The position numbers and the translations under genes are program-made. Of a stretch of 64,000 nt of DNA, positions 1-12,657 are shown one piece after another. The DNA lies in assembly GCA_024734555.1 (NCBI GenBank), contig JANPWX010020199.1, forward strand, positions 3,939,401 through 4,003,400, given 5' to 3'. The DNA is from Trochalopteron elliotii. Lineage: Eukaryota; Chordata; Aves; Passeriformes; Leiothrichidae. Under the pieces are notes generated by a model. That model saw nothing but the letters and a program-made list of their open reading frames with translations, did not search any database and was not told where the DNA came from. Every line of letters begins with the position of its first letter. Position 1 is the first letter of the stretch.

Positions 1-984
1 GTTACATTTTTACAGTGGTAAACCTTTATCTAATACATATTATTCTGCCTATTCTGAATACAGAATAAGATGGGCAGGAGACAAATTTGCTTGAAAGAAG
101 AAACTACATAAAATATGAGTTTTGAACTTGGAAAATACATGAATGAGAGTGTATATCCTTATGTGAATAATACGGAGGTAGCAGATCTGCAGGAAAGTAC
201 TATGTGCTCTCTCTCAATAACATCAGAAGCACAGGATATATACAAAGAAACCATCAGACAGCATGTTCACAAGGGCATATAATGAGCATATGTGTAATTA
301 AGTAGTGGGATTTTTGGCCATAAAGGACTGAGAAAGCAAACATCCTGGGTAAGCTTATAATGGCTTAGATAAGTTAAAAGGGCATAGTTGTGTTTGTCTT
401 GTTAAGCATGATGATACAGTATCCAGCTAGAGTAAAGGAAGAATTTTCCTTCTCTTATTTTTGGAAAATGAGAAGCATTGTAGGGAACAATTCATGTATG
501 CTTTTTATTTTGGTATGTTCTTCCTTCCCCCTGAAAATCCCCTACAGACTACTGTCAGGGAAAAGATAATGAGCTAAGTGGACTTTTGTTCTGATCCCAT
601 ATGGCAGTTCTTGTGTCTAGACATCACATAACATAACCATCCTAATTTTCCCTGCGAACCCTTTTTTTCAGATTATGCATATTGATTTTACAGTGCTGGA
701 AATTAAACCAGTACAAAGGAAGTATTTGGTACACATAATCAGCCAAGAGCTATATCTGTCACTAGCATGGCTTTGCTTTTGGAGGAATTCTGGGGGAGAA
801 AAAGAGAATTTATGACCTTTGGAAGAAGGGGCAGGCAACTTAAGAAGAATACACAATGTCTTTAGGTCATGTAGAGAGAAAATTAGAAAGGAAAAAGTTC
901 AATTAGAATTCAATCTGGTCGATCACTGGTGTTAAAGATGTTTTAAAAAATGTTTTTATAATACATCAGCAACTAAAGGAGAGA
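1..984. other. AT-rich noncoding flank, nothing recognised
   Basis: No reading frame, RNA gene or repeat could be recognised here. The sequence is unique-looking AT-rich DNA that runs up to the CR1 element. The only open frame over 60 codons (668-856, minus) has no features of a protein. Confidence 0.6.
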
Positions 985-2685
985 TAAAGAAAATCTCCAT
1001 GCTTTACTGAACACAGATGGGGACTATGTCAGCAAGAACAAGGTGAAGGCTGAGGTGCTTAATGCCTTCTTTGCTTCCAACTTAAACAGACCAGTTTAAG
1101 ACCAGTTATTCTTAGGGAAACCAGGCTCCTGACAGGGGGAGAATAGACAAGGAGCAGAATAGTCCCCCTGTAATCCAAGAGAACGTGGTTAATGACTTGC
1201 TGAGCAATTTAGACATTCGTAAGTCTGTGGAACTGGATAGGACTCATCCAAAGGTACAGAGGGAGGTGGTAGAAAAGCCTTGCCAAGACACTTTCTGTCA
1301 TTTATCAACTGTCTTGGTTAACTGGGGAGGTCCCAGATGGCTGCAGGTTGGCCAGTGTGATGTACATCTCCAAGAGGGGCTAGAAAGATCTGAGGAACTA
1401 CTGGCCTGTCACCCTGACCTCTGTGTCCAGCAGGGTTATGGAGCAGACCACCTGAGTGTGATCACTTGGCACCTACAGGACAACCAGGGGATCAGCAGCA
1501 GGGGTTTAGGAAAGGCAGGTCCTGCCTGACCAACCTGATCTCCTTTTATTACCAGGTCACTTACCTGGGGGACAAAGGGAAAGCTATGGGTGTTGTCTAC
1601 ATACACATAGCAAAGTCTTTGAACTGTCTGTGATTGCATTCTCCTGGAAAAGCTGCCAGCTTGGACAGGAGCACTCTTTGCTGGGTTAGGAACTGGCTGG
1701 AGGGCCAGGCCCAGAGACTGGTGGTGAATGGTGCTGCATCCAGCTGGCAGCCAGTCACCAGTGGTGCTCCTCAGGGGTCTGTGCTGGGGCCAGCTAGGTT
1801 CAATATTATTAGAACAGGGGGACTGAGTCCATCCTCAGAGAGTATAACAGTAAATTGGGTGGGAATGTTGATGCTGGAGGGTAGGAAAGCTCTGCAGATA
1901 TATCTGGACAGGCTGGACTGACGGTCTGAGGCCATTGGCCAATTCAACAAGGCCAAGTGACAAGTCCTGCACTTTGGTTACAATAACCCCATGCAGTGCT
2001 ATATGCTGGGGGAAGAGTGACTGGGAAGCTGCCTGATGGAAAAGGACCTGGGGGTGCTGGTCAACAGTGAGCAGGACAGAATGTGTTGTAACCAGGAGGC
2101 CAAGAAGACCAAAGGCATCCTGGCTTGTATCAGCAGCAGTGTGTCCAGCAAGACAGTGACTATCCTCCTGTATTCAGCACTGGTGAGGCCACACCTTGAG
2201 TGCAGTGTCCAGTCCTGGACCCTGCACTTCAATAAAGCCATGAGGTGCTGGAGTGAATCCAGAGAAGGGTAATGAAGCTGGAGAAAGTCTAAAGTGTAAG
2301 TCATATGAGGAGTAGCTGAGGTTGTTCAGCCTGGAGAAAAAGAGACTCAAGAGTGACTTATCACTTTCTACAACTTCCTGAAAGCAGCTAGGTGGAGTTC
2401 GGTCCCTTCTCCCAGGCAACCAGCAACACGACAAGAGGAAATGGCCTCGAGCTGTGTCGGGAGATTTGGGTTGGACATCAGGAAGAATTTCTTCAAAAAA
2501 AGGGTTATTAAACATTGGAACAGGCTGCCCAGAGAGGTGGTGGAGTTACAAGCCCAAAAGGTGTTCAAGAAACAACTGGACTTACTGCTATGGTTTGGTC
2601 GACAAGTGGTGATCAGACAAAGGCTGGATTCAGTGATCCTGGAGGTCTTTTCAAACCTGAATGAACCTGTGATTCTGTACTTTTC
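985..2685 (+). mobile_element. CR1 LINE fragment, internally deleted (dead)
   Basis: A 5'-truncated CR1 non-LTR retrotransposon in sense orientation. Translation between about 1650 and 1810 gives the CR1 reverse transcriptase stretch LCWVRNWLEGQAQRLVVNG followed by a QGSVLGP block, and about 2030-2240 gives EKDLGVLVNS and YSALVRPHLE, typical of the thumb region. The 3' untranslated part (GGAACAGGCTGCCCAGAGAG and similar) runs to an ATTCTG-type terminus near 2670. The sequence jumps from the QGSVLGP block to the later palm region, so the FADD catalytic box is missing, and stops and frameshifts break the rest. It is a fossil copy. The 5' boundary is approximate. Confidence 0.9.
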
Positions 2686-4797
2686 CAATATTGTTCATAT
2701 ACCTAGTTGACTTAAGTGTAAAGATGCAGCTGTTTATTTATGCCACAAGAGTCAGGGAAAAATTAATAACTGCATAAATTATAGACACAAGGATACACTT
2801 AAGGATGCATGATTGATAGAATTAACATGCACATGCAGGAATGAGAAAATATCTGTGTGTAACTATAGAGATAGGAAGTGAAAACAAAGTGATGACATGA
2901 ATGCAAATATTGGTCTGTAATTTCACATACCTACTGTTCAACCACATACCAGAAGTTTCTCAAAAGATGGATTTGTAGTTGTCTGCAAAGTTCCAGGTAA
3001 TGCAACAAGACTGCTCCCACCATGAAAAAAACTGCTTGCATGTGTAAATATGCCAATATTAGTCATCAAACTTTAATTAACAAAACACATATACACAGTC
3101 AATAAATAGTTAAATCTTTGTCCACTCTCAGAGTACCCAGTTACACAGCAAATTTCACAAAACAATGTTATCAGGAAATATACTCTGTGTGCTCATGTCA
3201 GAGGTTAAGATTGCTTTTGAAAGTAGCCCATCAGACCAGCATGCAAATGGATATTCTGGATTAGCTGTCCTGTGCAGACTTTATAGTATCTAGACTGACC
3301 ATCTTTATTAAGATATACTATGTAGTTTAATCAGAATTAGAGCACTAAGCAAAATCCCACAGATAATTACATGGATCAAAATCAAAGGCCGTTGGATGAT
3401 GTTTACTCCTGCCTCTAATATCTCTGCATGTAGACTGGGATATTTTCAGAGTTTCCTAAAATGTTTTTTGTATCTCTGAGACAGTGAACTAGTCAAGTTT
3501 AGTAATAGTCTAACTAGGAAATCATTTAGTGAGGACAATATAGCTACTCATGAGAAATGATCATGACAGATGCAGCATAAATATAACAATCATTTTTTTA
3601 AATGTTGCCTGTATTACCTTAGCATGCAGAAGCCAAGGCTGAGCCAAACACAGCCTCCTGCAATGACTGCTTTGCTATTTGTAGCCCCTGAATATTAATT
3701 GAACAATTCAGTCTATCAAATTGTTCAGTTCTTGCAGAAAAACAGACTTTGTCTCAAGGTAGAAGACAGATAGAAGGAGACAGCTACACAAATGAAAAGC
3801 ATACAAGAAAAGCAAATAGTTTGCAAATGCCATTGCAGTGCCCTCTTTCTGAAATCTGTATGAAATGTCAGCTGACCTAAATCTGAATGGTCAAAAAGAG
3901 AAGTTACATTCAAATAGTGGTAAAAAATATCCTGATTGAATTTTTCACGTATTGTGGGTGTCCCTCACAAGTGTAAATAGCAATTGGTTGGGAGTTTGCA
4001 GAACTCCAGACTAACCTGCATATAAAGCAGTGGAAGCTACCAGAGCAATGACTTCTAATCCCTTTTAAAAGGTTAAAGGACCTTGAACAGAGGAAGAACA
4101 GGGGCTTAAGATTTTCAGGTTTTCAGAACAAAAATGACAGATCAGCAAACTTCTGAATGTAGCACAGGAATTATGCAACATACCTCTTGAAAACACAGGT
4201 AATTTCTCCAATCAAGTGTTTGTGGCTGATTCACTGCACATCTGCAGGAAGAAATGTGGATATACTTCAAGTGTAATATCGTTTGGTACCATTTGCAGGT
4301 CTTCTTCCAACATGCAACAGATACCTATCAATCACGTCCTGATACTTTCATAGAAATTTCTTTCTATCGCTGGCCTTTCTGAGCCTCACATCTATTAAAT
4401 ACTAGATGCGTATTGCAATTAAATTCCTGAGTCAATGTATTACATGTCTCATTTCCTCTCTTTAATTCTTTTTATTCTAAGAATTTTTCAGGACACTGAA
4501 AAATACAGACAAAACCCATCTTATGTCAGTATGGCTCAGAGAAAACAAAATGCTTTCTGCTTCAGAAAACAGTGAGACCAACAATAGCTTTTGAAACAAC
4601 TGAGCTGTTGTTTTATGGAAGAGTAGTCATAGGAAATGCACAGAAAAATAGGTGCTCCAGTAAGTGGTATAGTCAGTGAAGGCAATGCCATAATGAACTT
4701 TCAGCTGTCCCTCTCTCCACTTTCCTGATGGGAGCAAACGAGAAAAATATCTTCCTCCTCCCAGCCCCATTTTGCTGTACTGTAGATACATCCTGGG
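2686..4797. other. Noncoding spacer, nothing recognised
   Basis: AT-rich sequence between two CR1 elements. It has two exact POU octamers (ATGCAAAT at 2901-2908 and 3241-3248) but no supported gene or repeat. Confidence 0.5.
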
Positions 4798-4950
4798 AGG
4801 AATCATAAAATCATTTAGGCTGGAAAAGCCCTTTAAGGTCATAAAGTCCAACTCTTACCCCAATATTGCCAAGTCCATGTCCCTAGGTGCCACATCCACA
4901 CATATTCTAAATCCCTCCAGGGGTGGTGACTCCACTGCTGCCCCGGGCAG
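4798..4950 (-). mobile_element. CR1 LINE 3' end, first part of a split copy
   Basis: Reverse-oriented CR1 3' end: it begins with AATCATAAAATCATTTAGGC and continues through the usual avian CR1 tail (TGGAAAAG.CCTTTAAGGTC, then TCCAGGGGTGGTGACTCCAC). It stops abruptly at GGGCAG. The element resumes near 5905 after an unrelated insert, so this and the 5905-6515 piece are one copy. Confidence 0.9.
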
Positions 4951-5758
4951 CAGTCAGAGACTGAAATAGTTCATGTCTCAAACACTGATACAAAGTTTTG
5001 TTCATTATAACTCAAACTGTATAAGGAAGCTACAACCAAAGAAGCCTCCCTGAAGATACCTGTCTGGGACTCTGGACTGAAAGTCAAACTGCTGAGATTA
5101 GATAAAGGGAAAACTCATTCTTCAATCACCTGAAACAAACAAGGAAACAAGGAAAAGCATGTGAGCCAAACCCAGCAGCCCTGCTAAGAATCATCTCTGG
5201 ATTACTTCGGGGTGGAGGAGGCTGTAGCCCACAGATCCCTTTGCTGGGAGCAGGTTTGCACAGATTTCCCCCCAGCTGAGGCGGGGAAAGAAGTTTGGGT
5301 GTGTTGTAACCTCTGCTCAGGGGCAGTGACCCCATCCTTCCTTACACAAACTGGCTGTGGAACCCCCAGCCCTGGGAATGCCACATCCACAGGACATTCA
5401 TGTGAGGGGCCGCTGAGGAGATGCCTTAATCCATCAAAGATCCCCAAAGTGCCCCCCTAGAGCCATTCCTGAACCCTGGCACCACAGGACTGCACGTGGT
5501 GCAACAAATGTGGAGTTTGTTGTAAGAGACAATGCCAAACTCCCCCCAACCCCAGGGAGGTGCCTGGATTTTCCTACCTGGCCTGAGTGGATATTAACCC
5601 ATCAGAATCTGTGCTCTTTGGGGGGACCTTCAGCACCAAGGAGATCAGCTGGAGAAGATCAGTGGGATCTCCAACAACTTTGGGATCCCCAGAGTGGTGA
5701 CATTTTCCTTATTCTGTCTCTGTTAACCCCTTTCTGTCCCCCCCACCTATTTTCTATT

Positions 5759-5794
<36 letters not shown>

Positions 5795-5904
5795 CCCCCC
5801 ACATTTACTGTCAAATAAAAGCTGTATTATTGTCACTGGCATATGGTCTCGTTTGCACCTTAATTTGGGCAGAGGCATTTCTGAGAACCTTAGTACTCAG
5901 ATTT
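4951..5904 (+). mobile_element. LTR-like insertion splitting a CR1
   Basis: About 0.95 kb of sequence interrupts the CR1 between GGGCAG and GCAGCCAGGG. Similar GCAGCAG-type bases on both sides may be a target duplication. Near its 3' end is a CT-rich tract (5755-5798), then AATAAA at 5814-5819, then GCTGTATTATTGTCACTGGC, an arrangement like the R-U5 end of a retroviral LTR. Short open frames inside show no retroviral domain. The terminal TG/CA bases could not be fixed, so this may be a solo LTR of an avian endogenous retrovirus or another element type. Boundaries are uncertain by about 20 bases. Confidence 0.5.
5755..5798. repeat. CT-rich microsatellite
   Basis: A (TC)n run followed by a C-rich stretch. 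It lies just upstream of the AATAAA signal of the LTR-like insert. Confidence 0.85.
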
Positions 5905-6515
5905 TGGCAGCAGCCAGGGTTTGACAACCTTTTTGTTGAGAAAAATTTTCCTAATGTTCAATCAAAAACTCCTCTGGCACAACTTGAGGCCATTTCCTCT
6001 TGTCCTGTCACCTGCCTGGTTTTCTGGCAGAAAAGACCAAAACCCACCTGGCTACAGCCTTCTTTAAGGCATCTGTAGAGACTGGCAAGGTTCCATCTGA
6101 GCCTCCTTTTCTGCAGGCTGAGCCCTCTGCAGCTCCCTCAGCTGCTCCTCACCAGACTTGTGCTCCAGACCCTGCCCCAGTTCCATGAACCTTCTCTGGA
6201 CTCACTGCATCACCTCAATGCCTTTTGGGTCATGAGATGCCCAAAAGTGAAAGCAGCATTCAAGGAGTGGCCTCACAAGGGCAGGAAAAATCTCTGTCCT
6301 TGTTTTGCTGGCCACTCAATTGCTGACCAAAGCCTGGGTGCCATTGGCTTTCTTGGCCACCTGGACCCATGCTGGCTCATGTTCAGCTGCTGTCACCTAG
6401 CACGTCCAGGTCATTTCCCAGCAGGAAAAGAGAAATTTCACCAGTTTCACCAAAGTGAAAGCTTTCCAGTCACTCTTTCCCCAGCCTATAGCTCTGCAGG
6501 AGGTTGTTGTGGCCC
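5905..6515 (-). mobile_element. CR1 LINE, second part of the split copy
   Basis: Reverse-oriented CR1 continuing the 4798-4950 piece: TTTGACAACCTTTTTGTTGA, CACAACTTGAGGCCATTTCC and TCTTGTCCTGTCACCTG are standard avian CR1 blocks read from the minus strand. It runs through the region corresponding to the end of the reverse transcriptase and fades near GTTGTTGTGGCCCACACTGA. Stops and indels show that it is inactive. Confidence 0.9.
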
Positions 6516-7892
6516 ACACTGAGCCTTGACTCTGAAACACAGGGGTTTTATACTGGACCTAGGGAGTTGCTTACTGCCTTCTAACACATTTTAAGATGGA
6601 GGACAGAAAAGTGACAAGATTTAATGTAATAGCATTTTTATATGGATTTAGTGATATCCCAAATTTCTTATCATTTGTCAAAATTTCTTTTTTTTTTTAA
6701 TATGCCAGTTATACAAGACGCCAGTTTGCTCCTTTCTAATTTTACCTGGTAATATTTCTGTACAACTTATCAGAACTTAGGGAAGAATGCTATTATAAAG
6801 AGAATTAGTCATATGTTTCTATAGAGAAATGCAATTTTAAACAGAAAATTTTAGCTGAGAATTTGTGGTCAGTCTACATGTTGCTATTTGTATATGTTGT
6901 TGTTTACTCCCAGCCTGGGTAACATCTGAATGAAGGTATTGAAGGAAGAAACATGGGAGCTATAATCAACTGCTTATAATTCTAAGGCTTTTCAAGGATT
7001 TTTTTCTAAATTATAAAGTAATTTTCCCTAATAAGATTATTTCTTTGACAGGGCTCTCCCTCTTGCTGCTGCATCACATACCCCAGAGGTTATATACCTT
7101 GTGCAGCTCTGAGGTGTTATCTGCTTGCAGTTTACTGTATGCTTTGTTTGACGGACTGTAAGAAACCAACAGTTTGCTTTACAATGTCTCTCACTATTTC
7201 AGGCAGTCAAAGTCCTCTGGAAAAACAGGGAAATAGAGCCTCTCCTGGGAGAAAAAGAGCAGAGTTCCTGGAGTGATGGATAGCTACAGTCTTAGCAGGG
7301 GTAGAGTATGGATCATGTATGCACAAGAAATCACCTGCACAGAAAACACTGAAAAGAAAGAGGGAAGGAATATTTCCTGAGAGGCTGAAGGGAATTGTGT
7401 AAAGATTGTACAGTGTACAATACCATCAATTTGTACTGAAATGGAGTACAAGACCAGTAATGAAGATTACACGATTAGAAAGTACAGAGGGAAGACGGAG
7501 TTCACCTATTCTCTTTTGGTATCTTTTCCTGATGTCCTGTGTTTTAAAGTTTTCTTGTGTTTAGAAACTAACATTTTAAGAACACCTTTCTTGAGTGACA
7601 GCATTAATATGAATGCTCACAGTAAAGCAAATTGAGACAGTGACACCTGAAAGCTCAGCTCAGCCAAGGCTGTCATCATACATGTCTTTGTGGATATCAA
7701 GACTCAGCTTCTGTCTTACTGTGGCCATAATTTATTGACTAAAAAATTACTTTCCCCTAGTCAGAAGCTGGAAGAAAGAATGCAATAAAATGTATTTACC
7801 CTATGAAGAGGCAGTTTGCATCATATTTGTTCTGTTTGCCAAACATGGAAAGATAAGCCTTTATAAAAGACATCTTCTTTTAAGACTTAACC

Positions 7893-7937
7893 TTAATCTG
7901 GGGGTAATGAGTTAAAATACTTTAATCTAGGGGTAAT
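7893..7937. repeat. Two-copy direct repeat, 16 bp
   Basis: TTAATCTGGGGGTAAT (7893-7908) and TTAATCTAGGGGTAAT (7922-7937) differ by one base and are spaced 29 bp start to start. Confidence 0.7.
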
Positions 7938-8134
7938 TTTTCAGTAGGCACTATAAGCCTTCAGATAATTTTTTCCAATATGGTCTCTTATTCTGAAAAT
8001 TTTTAGAGCCGTGAGTCTTAGCCACCCACTTGCACTTATTTCTTCTAAAGAAGCCAAACAGACCAATTGCTGTTTCTGAGAAACTTCTACAGCCATGCTG
8101 GCAGCTAGAATAAGGCTATGTAGCTGAGACTGGA

Positions 8135-8172
8135 TTTTCAGCTAATGTTAATGTTTTCAGTTAATGTTAATG
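8135..8172. repeat. 19-bp tandem duplication
   Basis: TTTTCAGCTAATGTTAATG is followed directly by TTTTCAGTTAATGTTAATG, a head-to-tail duplication with one C/T difference. Confidence 0.85.
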
Positions 8173-11100
8173 TCTTCCTTTAAATATTCCTATCAATAGC
8201 TGTGGAAGAGACAGGCATTAGCATGACCTTTTCTCTTCCCACTTTCTGAATGGCAACAGATTTCTCTAGCCTACTGGATTACAAAGACTTATACTGGATT
8301 ATAGTTTTGCTAGCAAGGAGAAGTACCTGTCTCTCCTGACTATCTCCTATAGTTTCTCTATCCTGTTTTTGGAGTCACAGGCTTCAGGAAGACCCTTTCT
8401 TTCCAACTCCCAGGCATTTGGAATTCCTCTGATCTTGCTCTTTGACAGTGACCCCAGATTGTTCCTCTATTTTTTTTTCCTTTTTTAATTAAACAAAATT
8501 ATTTAAAAGCCTGTTCTACTTATTGGACTACATCCAGTTACTTTAAAGAAACCTCATACTTCACCACTGCCTTCCTGGAGTTCCTGATTTTTGGAGAACA
8601 GGTCCAACCATGCTCTCCATCAGTAAGTGCTCTCATTCCTTTGCTCACTATACTGGGTTTAGCTGATAAATGCAAATAGCTAGAGATGGACACACAGCCC
8701 TTGCACAGCAGCACCTTGGCTCAGCCTCACTCCTGGGGCATTTAATTTCACTGAGATTTATGCTGTTTTATACCAGAGTACAGTTTAAGCAGCACTGAGT
8801 TTAATTTACAGTATAAAACTTTTTTCTGTGGCTACAATATGTGGAAAAATCTCATGCTGTCCTCACGTTGCCCAAAGGAGAAAAAGAAACTTGCTTTGCT
8901 CTGTTGATTACTCAGGTGATGGAGGCACAGGGAGTATACTGATAATTCCAAAGTAACTCTTTATGAATACTACGAGACTAAAATTATAATTTTAATTACA
9001 GAGTTAGTGAATAGACAATCAACAAGACAGAAATAGTTTTTATTTACTTTTTCATTAAAAGACTGTGAGTCTTCAAAGTCATGCCAGGCCACAACTCAGA
9101 GGTGTCACACTGAAGTTAAGCTTGCACTGATCTCTTCTCTGTTATGTAATGTGTCTGTTTTGGGCCTGTCCCTCTTCTGGGCATGTTGCAAAATATAGCT
9201 ATTAATTAATGTTTCTTTGGAGGGCAATGGGAAAATTCTTCCTAAAGTGATGGAGGACAGCAACAAATCTTTTGTAACTATGAGTAAGATTTTTTCAGAT
9301 CAGAGGACTTGATATTGTTATTAACTATATGTTAGATACCTAGAAACTTTTCTAGGCAATTTTTCCACCTTAATTACCATTTAAATTTAAAGGAATACAA
9401 ATTCTGGAAATCTTGACAGCCAAGCTGTTCTTTCTGCATCTCAGTTTTCTCCTCAAAGATAGTCCTGATGAATTCAAACTCTTTTCAACTGTAAATCTCT
9501 AAGTAAACAAAAGACAAATGGGGACACACAGACTACATTCTTGGTGAGGGATGATGAAAGGCTTACCATGACTTCCATGCTGAAATAGAAAAACCTGTCT
9601 GTTGGTGGAGTTTGTTCCATCTCTGTGAAAGAGCACAGAGGCTGATGACCTGGCACAATTTGTGTGACTAACAATGCAGCTGTGCAGACAAAGAAAGGTG
9701 AAATTCAAGCCTAATAAAGCCTTTCAACAAAACACCCCTGCACAGCTTTATAACCTGTTTGATTGAATTGAACAGGCAGATCCGCAGTGCATGTCCCAAG
9801 ACAAAGCTCATGGAAGGTGTTGGAAGGGCCCCAGTTGGCTTCAATGAGCTTTGGAATAGGACCTTTATGTTCAAAGGCACTTCCCTAAAATTTATCAGTG
9901 ACATCACGAGCTGCCTGACCACTGCTGTGGGCAGACAAAATGTGCTTTTCCTAGGAGCACCCAGGCATCTCCCTTATGAATCTGCCAGTTTTGCTGCACA
10001 GACCCCACTAGTCCAAGCTGTGCCCTGAACGCAGAATCTGCCCTATTGTCTGATAATCCCTGCTCCTGGTACATGGGTTTCACACAGTAAAAAATGGCAA
10101 AGCAGTTAAAAGCGATTTTCCAATCCTCCTCCTCCTCCTGGTGGGAACTTATACTTGTATCCCTCCTTAGTGCTCCCATTCTCAGCTCCTGGGTGAGCAG
10201 CAGGAGCTCCTTTTCTTCTACAGGAGTAGGTACTTATCAAAGCTGGGAATACAAAGACAGGTCTTATGACACAAATCCATTGTTTGTGTGATCGATCAGC
10301 ACTCTTCTCTCTGTGTGTGGTTGTGTTAATAACTGTGTTTTGATAGACATGTGGCAGCAGCTCCCATCAGATAAAGTAGTTACAGAAACTGCTAGTGTTG
10401 CTTTGCTGGTCTCGGCTCACAGGTTTAGGTAAAAATGTAGCTCACATTATCTGCCTTCTACATCTTGGAAACAAAGACATCTCTGACTATGTCATACAAA
10501 TGGTTCTTCCTGATGTCAAATCTCTGAATGCAGAGATGGAAATTGCTGTTTTGTTTGATACTTTTTATGAGTTGACCTTATCTTCTCTCTTCGAAGAAGC
10601 CTGTGGTGTATTTGAAGAAACTCTGATGATCACTCATAATTATATGTGGGTTTGCAGTTAAACACTACATGGTCAATATTTTCCATAATTTACTAAGATA
10701 AAATAAGACTAATTAAGTTTGTAGTTTTGTTTAAGTATATTATTGTGTTATAGTTAAGTGTTTCATTTATGATACACAATAATGGAACTTAAATATAAAC
10801 CTTTAAAAGTCTTTATGAGCATAAAGTTCATAAAGTCCATCCTTTGTGCAAAGTCAGTAGCAGGTGAAAGTTTATCATCACTGTCCTTACCTTTTCTTTC
10901 TCAGTGTTTTTGAGGGCATGTTTTAAACATAAGTCACCAGACAATGCATACCACAAAAAACTGGCTACAGGGAAAAAACTTGGTTTGAGATGTTCAGGGA
11001 TGCTCAGGACGTTCACCTGATTGTATTACTTTGGATCATGAAATAGAACCATCAGCTAACAACCCGAATTATCATTTGGCACCATAAGGAAAACCTGAGA

Positions 11101-12657
11101 GCATATTGCTGCCTGTATTTCCACAGGGAAAACCTAGGACACAGCACAGAACTATTTTGAATTACAGGCACAGTGGCTTTTTTCCTCTGTCCTCTGATGT
11201 GCAGGGAGAGGTGACATGATCTGACAAGTTTCTATAGAAAACAATATATAGACAGAGGTGACACTAGAAAATAAGCTCTAAGTTGGGAAGCCTATGTCAC
11301 CAGAGGGATGTCAATAAAGATGAAGAAAAGAGAGTGAAGAAGGTCTAAAAGAAGAAGACAAGGCTCTCCTTTTCAAATATATCCAATTGCAGAAAGTAGT
11401 ACCATATATTGACGAGAGATCTTGAGGAAGGAGGTCTAGTGGAAATGCAAAGAGGTGACTCTTTTCTACTATCACCATCTTTTAACATCTTCAGGTAGAG
11501 TAGGATGGAAGCTGGTGTTGGCAGCTCACTTATATAACATGTGCCTTATCAAGTGTAGCCATGGACAGTACTTCCACCAGGTCCTGTTGATGGCATTGGA
11601 GGGATCATCAGGCCACCCAAGGTACTGTGAGATTCAGTCCCAAACTGTGGACTGCCTGTAACATGGAAACACATGAATTTTTGTCAGTGAATATATCCAT
11701 ATGTTGATTTTCTTTGCCATAGAGAGGTGCACGTGGTTTGGCAGCTGGAATTTTTGCTTCTTCAGGGACAGTTTTACTTCTTGGTTTTTCATGAAGAGAA
11801 GCTGGATTCTCACTGTGCTACCAGCTTTTGTCCCCCTTTGTCTCCCATTGCCTGCACCAGAAAACCACTTCTCCCAAACTACAGATACACATGAAATTGA
11901 ACCTTCACACTTCAGCTGTCTGACACCCCTGTCTCAGAAACTGATGTTGTGAAGCTGGCATCAAACACCAGCCCTGCCATTCCTAACAACATCTATTCCA
12001 GAGCAAAGTTTAATCTTTCAGTTACACAGACTTGCTTTGTTTCTGTGCAGACACCACACCTGAAATACCACCTCCATCCTCTTCCTGGACACTGCTTCCT
12101 GGGACACTTGAGACAGTACTTGTCCCATTCCCTGCCTGCATATGCACTTTTTAGGTGCCTCCAGCTGCCAAGCAGCAATGCACACATATCAGCACTGTGT
12201 CACCGCTGCCTTACTATCAGAAACAGTTCTCTTTCTGGACATGCTGTACAGCTGTAATACAAAATGCTGCTTTTGAAAACAGTCCTTAAATACTCTGAGA
12301 GGACTTAGTCTCCCCCAGTGATTATTGAGTACCTGCAGGGAATAGCCTCCTAAATTTTTTAATAAACCTCCTAAAGTAAAATGGTTTAAGTGATTTTCTT
12401 CAGATTAGAAAAACATATCTAATCTGACATCATCTCATCTGCCTTTTTGTGTCTTATCGGAAGCAGATAGTAGATTTTCACATCACCTTGCACTGACCTG
12501 ACTCATGTGCCAAAATACACCTTTGAGACAGGATAACAAGGTTTTAGTACTTCACTTCCCTTGTACTTATGACATCCTCTGCCTACTCTTGACAAATACA
12601 AATATTTCCCTCAAGGAAGACCCCTTCAGTGCTCTCCAGCTGGTAAAGCTACTTTTG

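Larger units (their letters stand above)
6516..12657. other. Gene-free AT-rich region
   Basis: No supported gene. It contains the small direct repeats at 7893-7937 and 8135-8172 and one POU octamer at 8670-8677. The stretch 9700-10290 is somewhat richer in GC and has a few overlapping open frames on both strands, but no domain or splice pattern that I could recognise. Confidence 0.5.

Noticed and set aside
5629..5649. REST/RE1-like sequence TTCAGCACCAAGGA...
   Set aside because: Matches the consensus left half well but only about 16 of 21 positions overall, and lies in the LTR-like insert 33 kb from mir-9-2.
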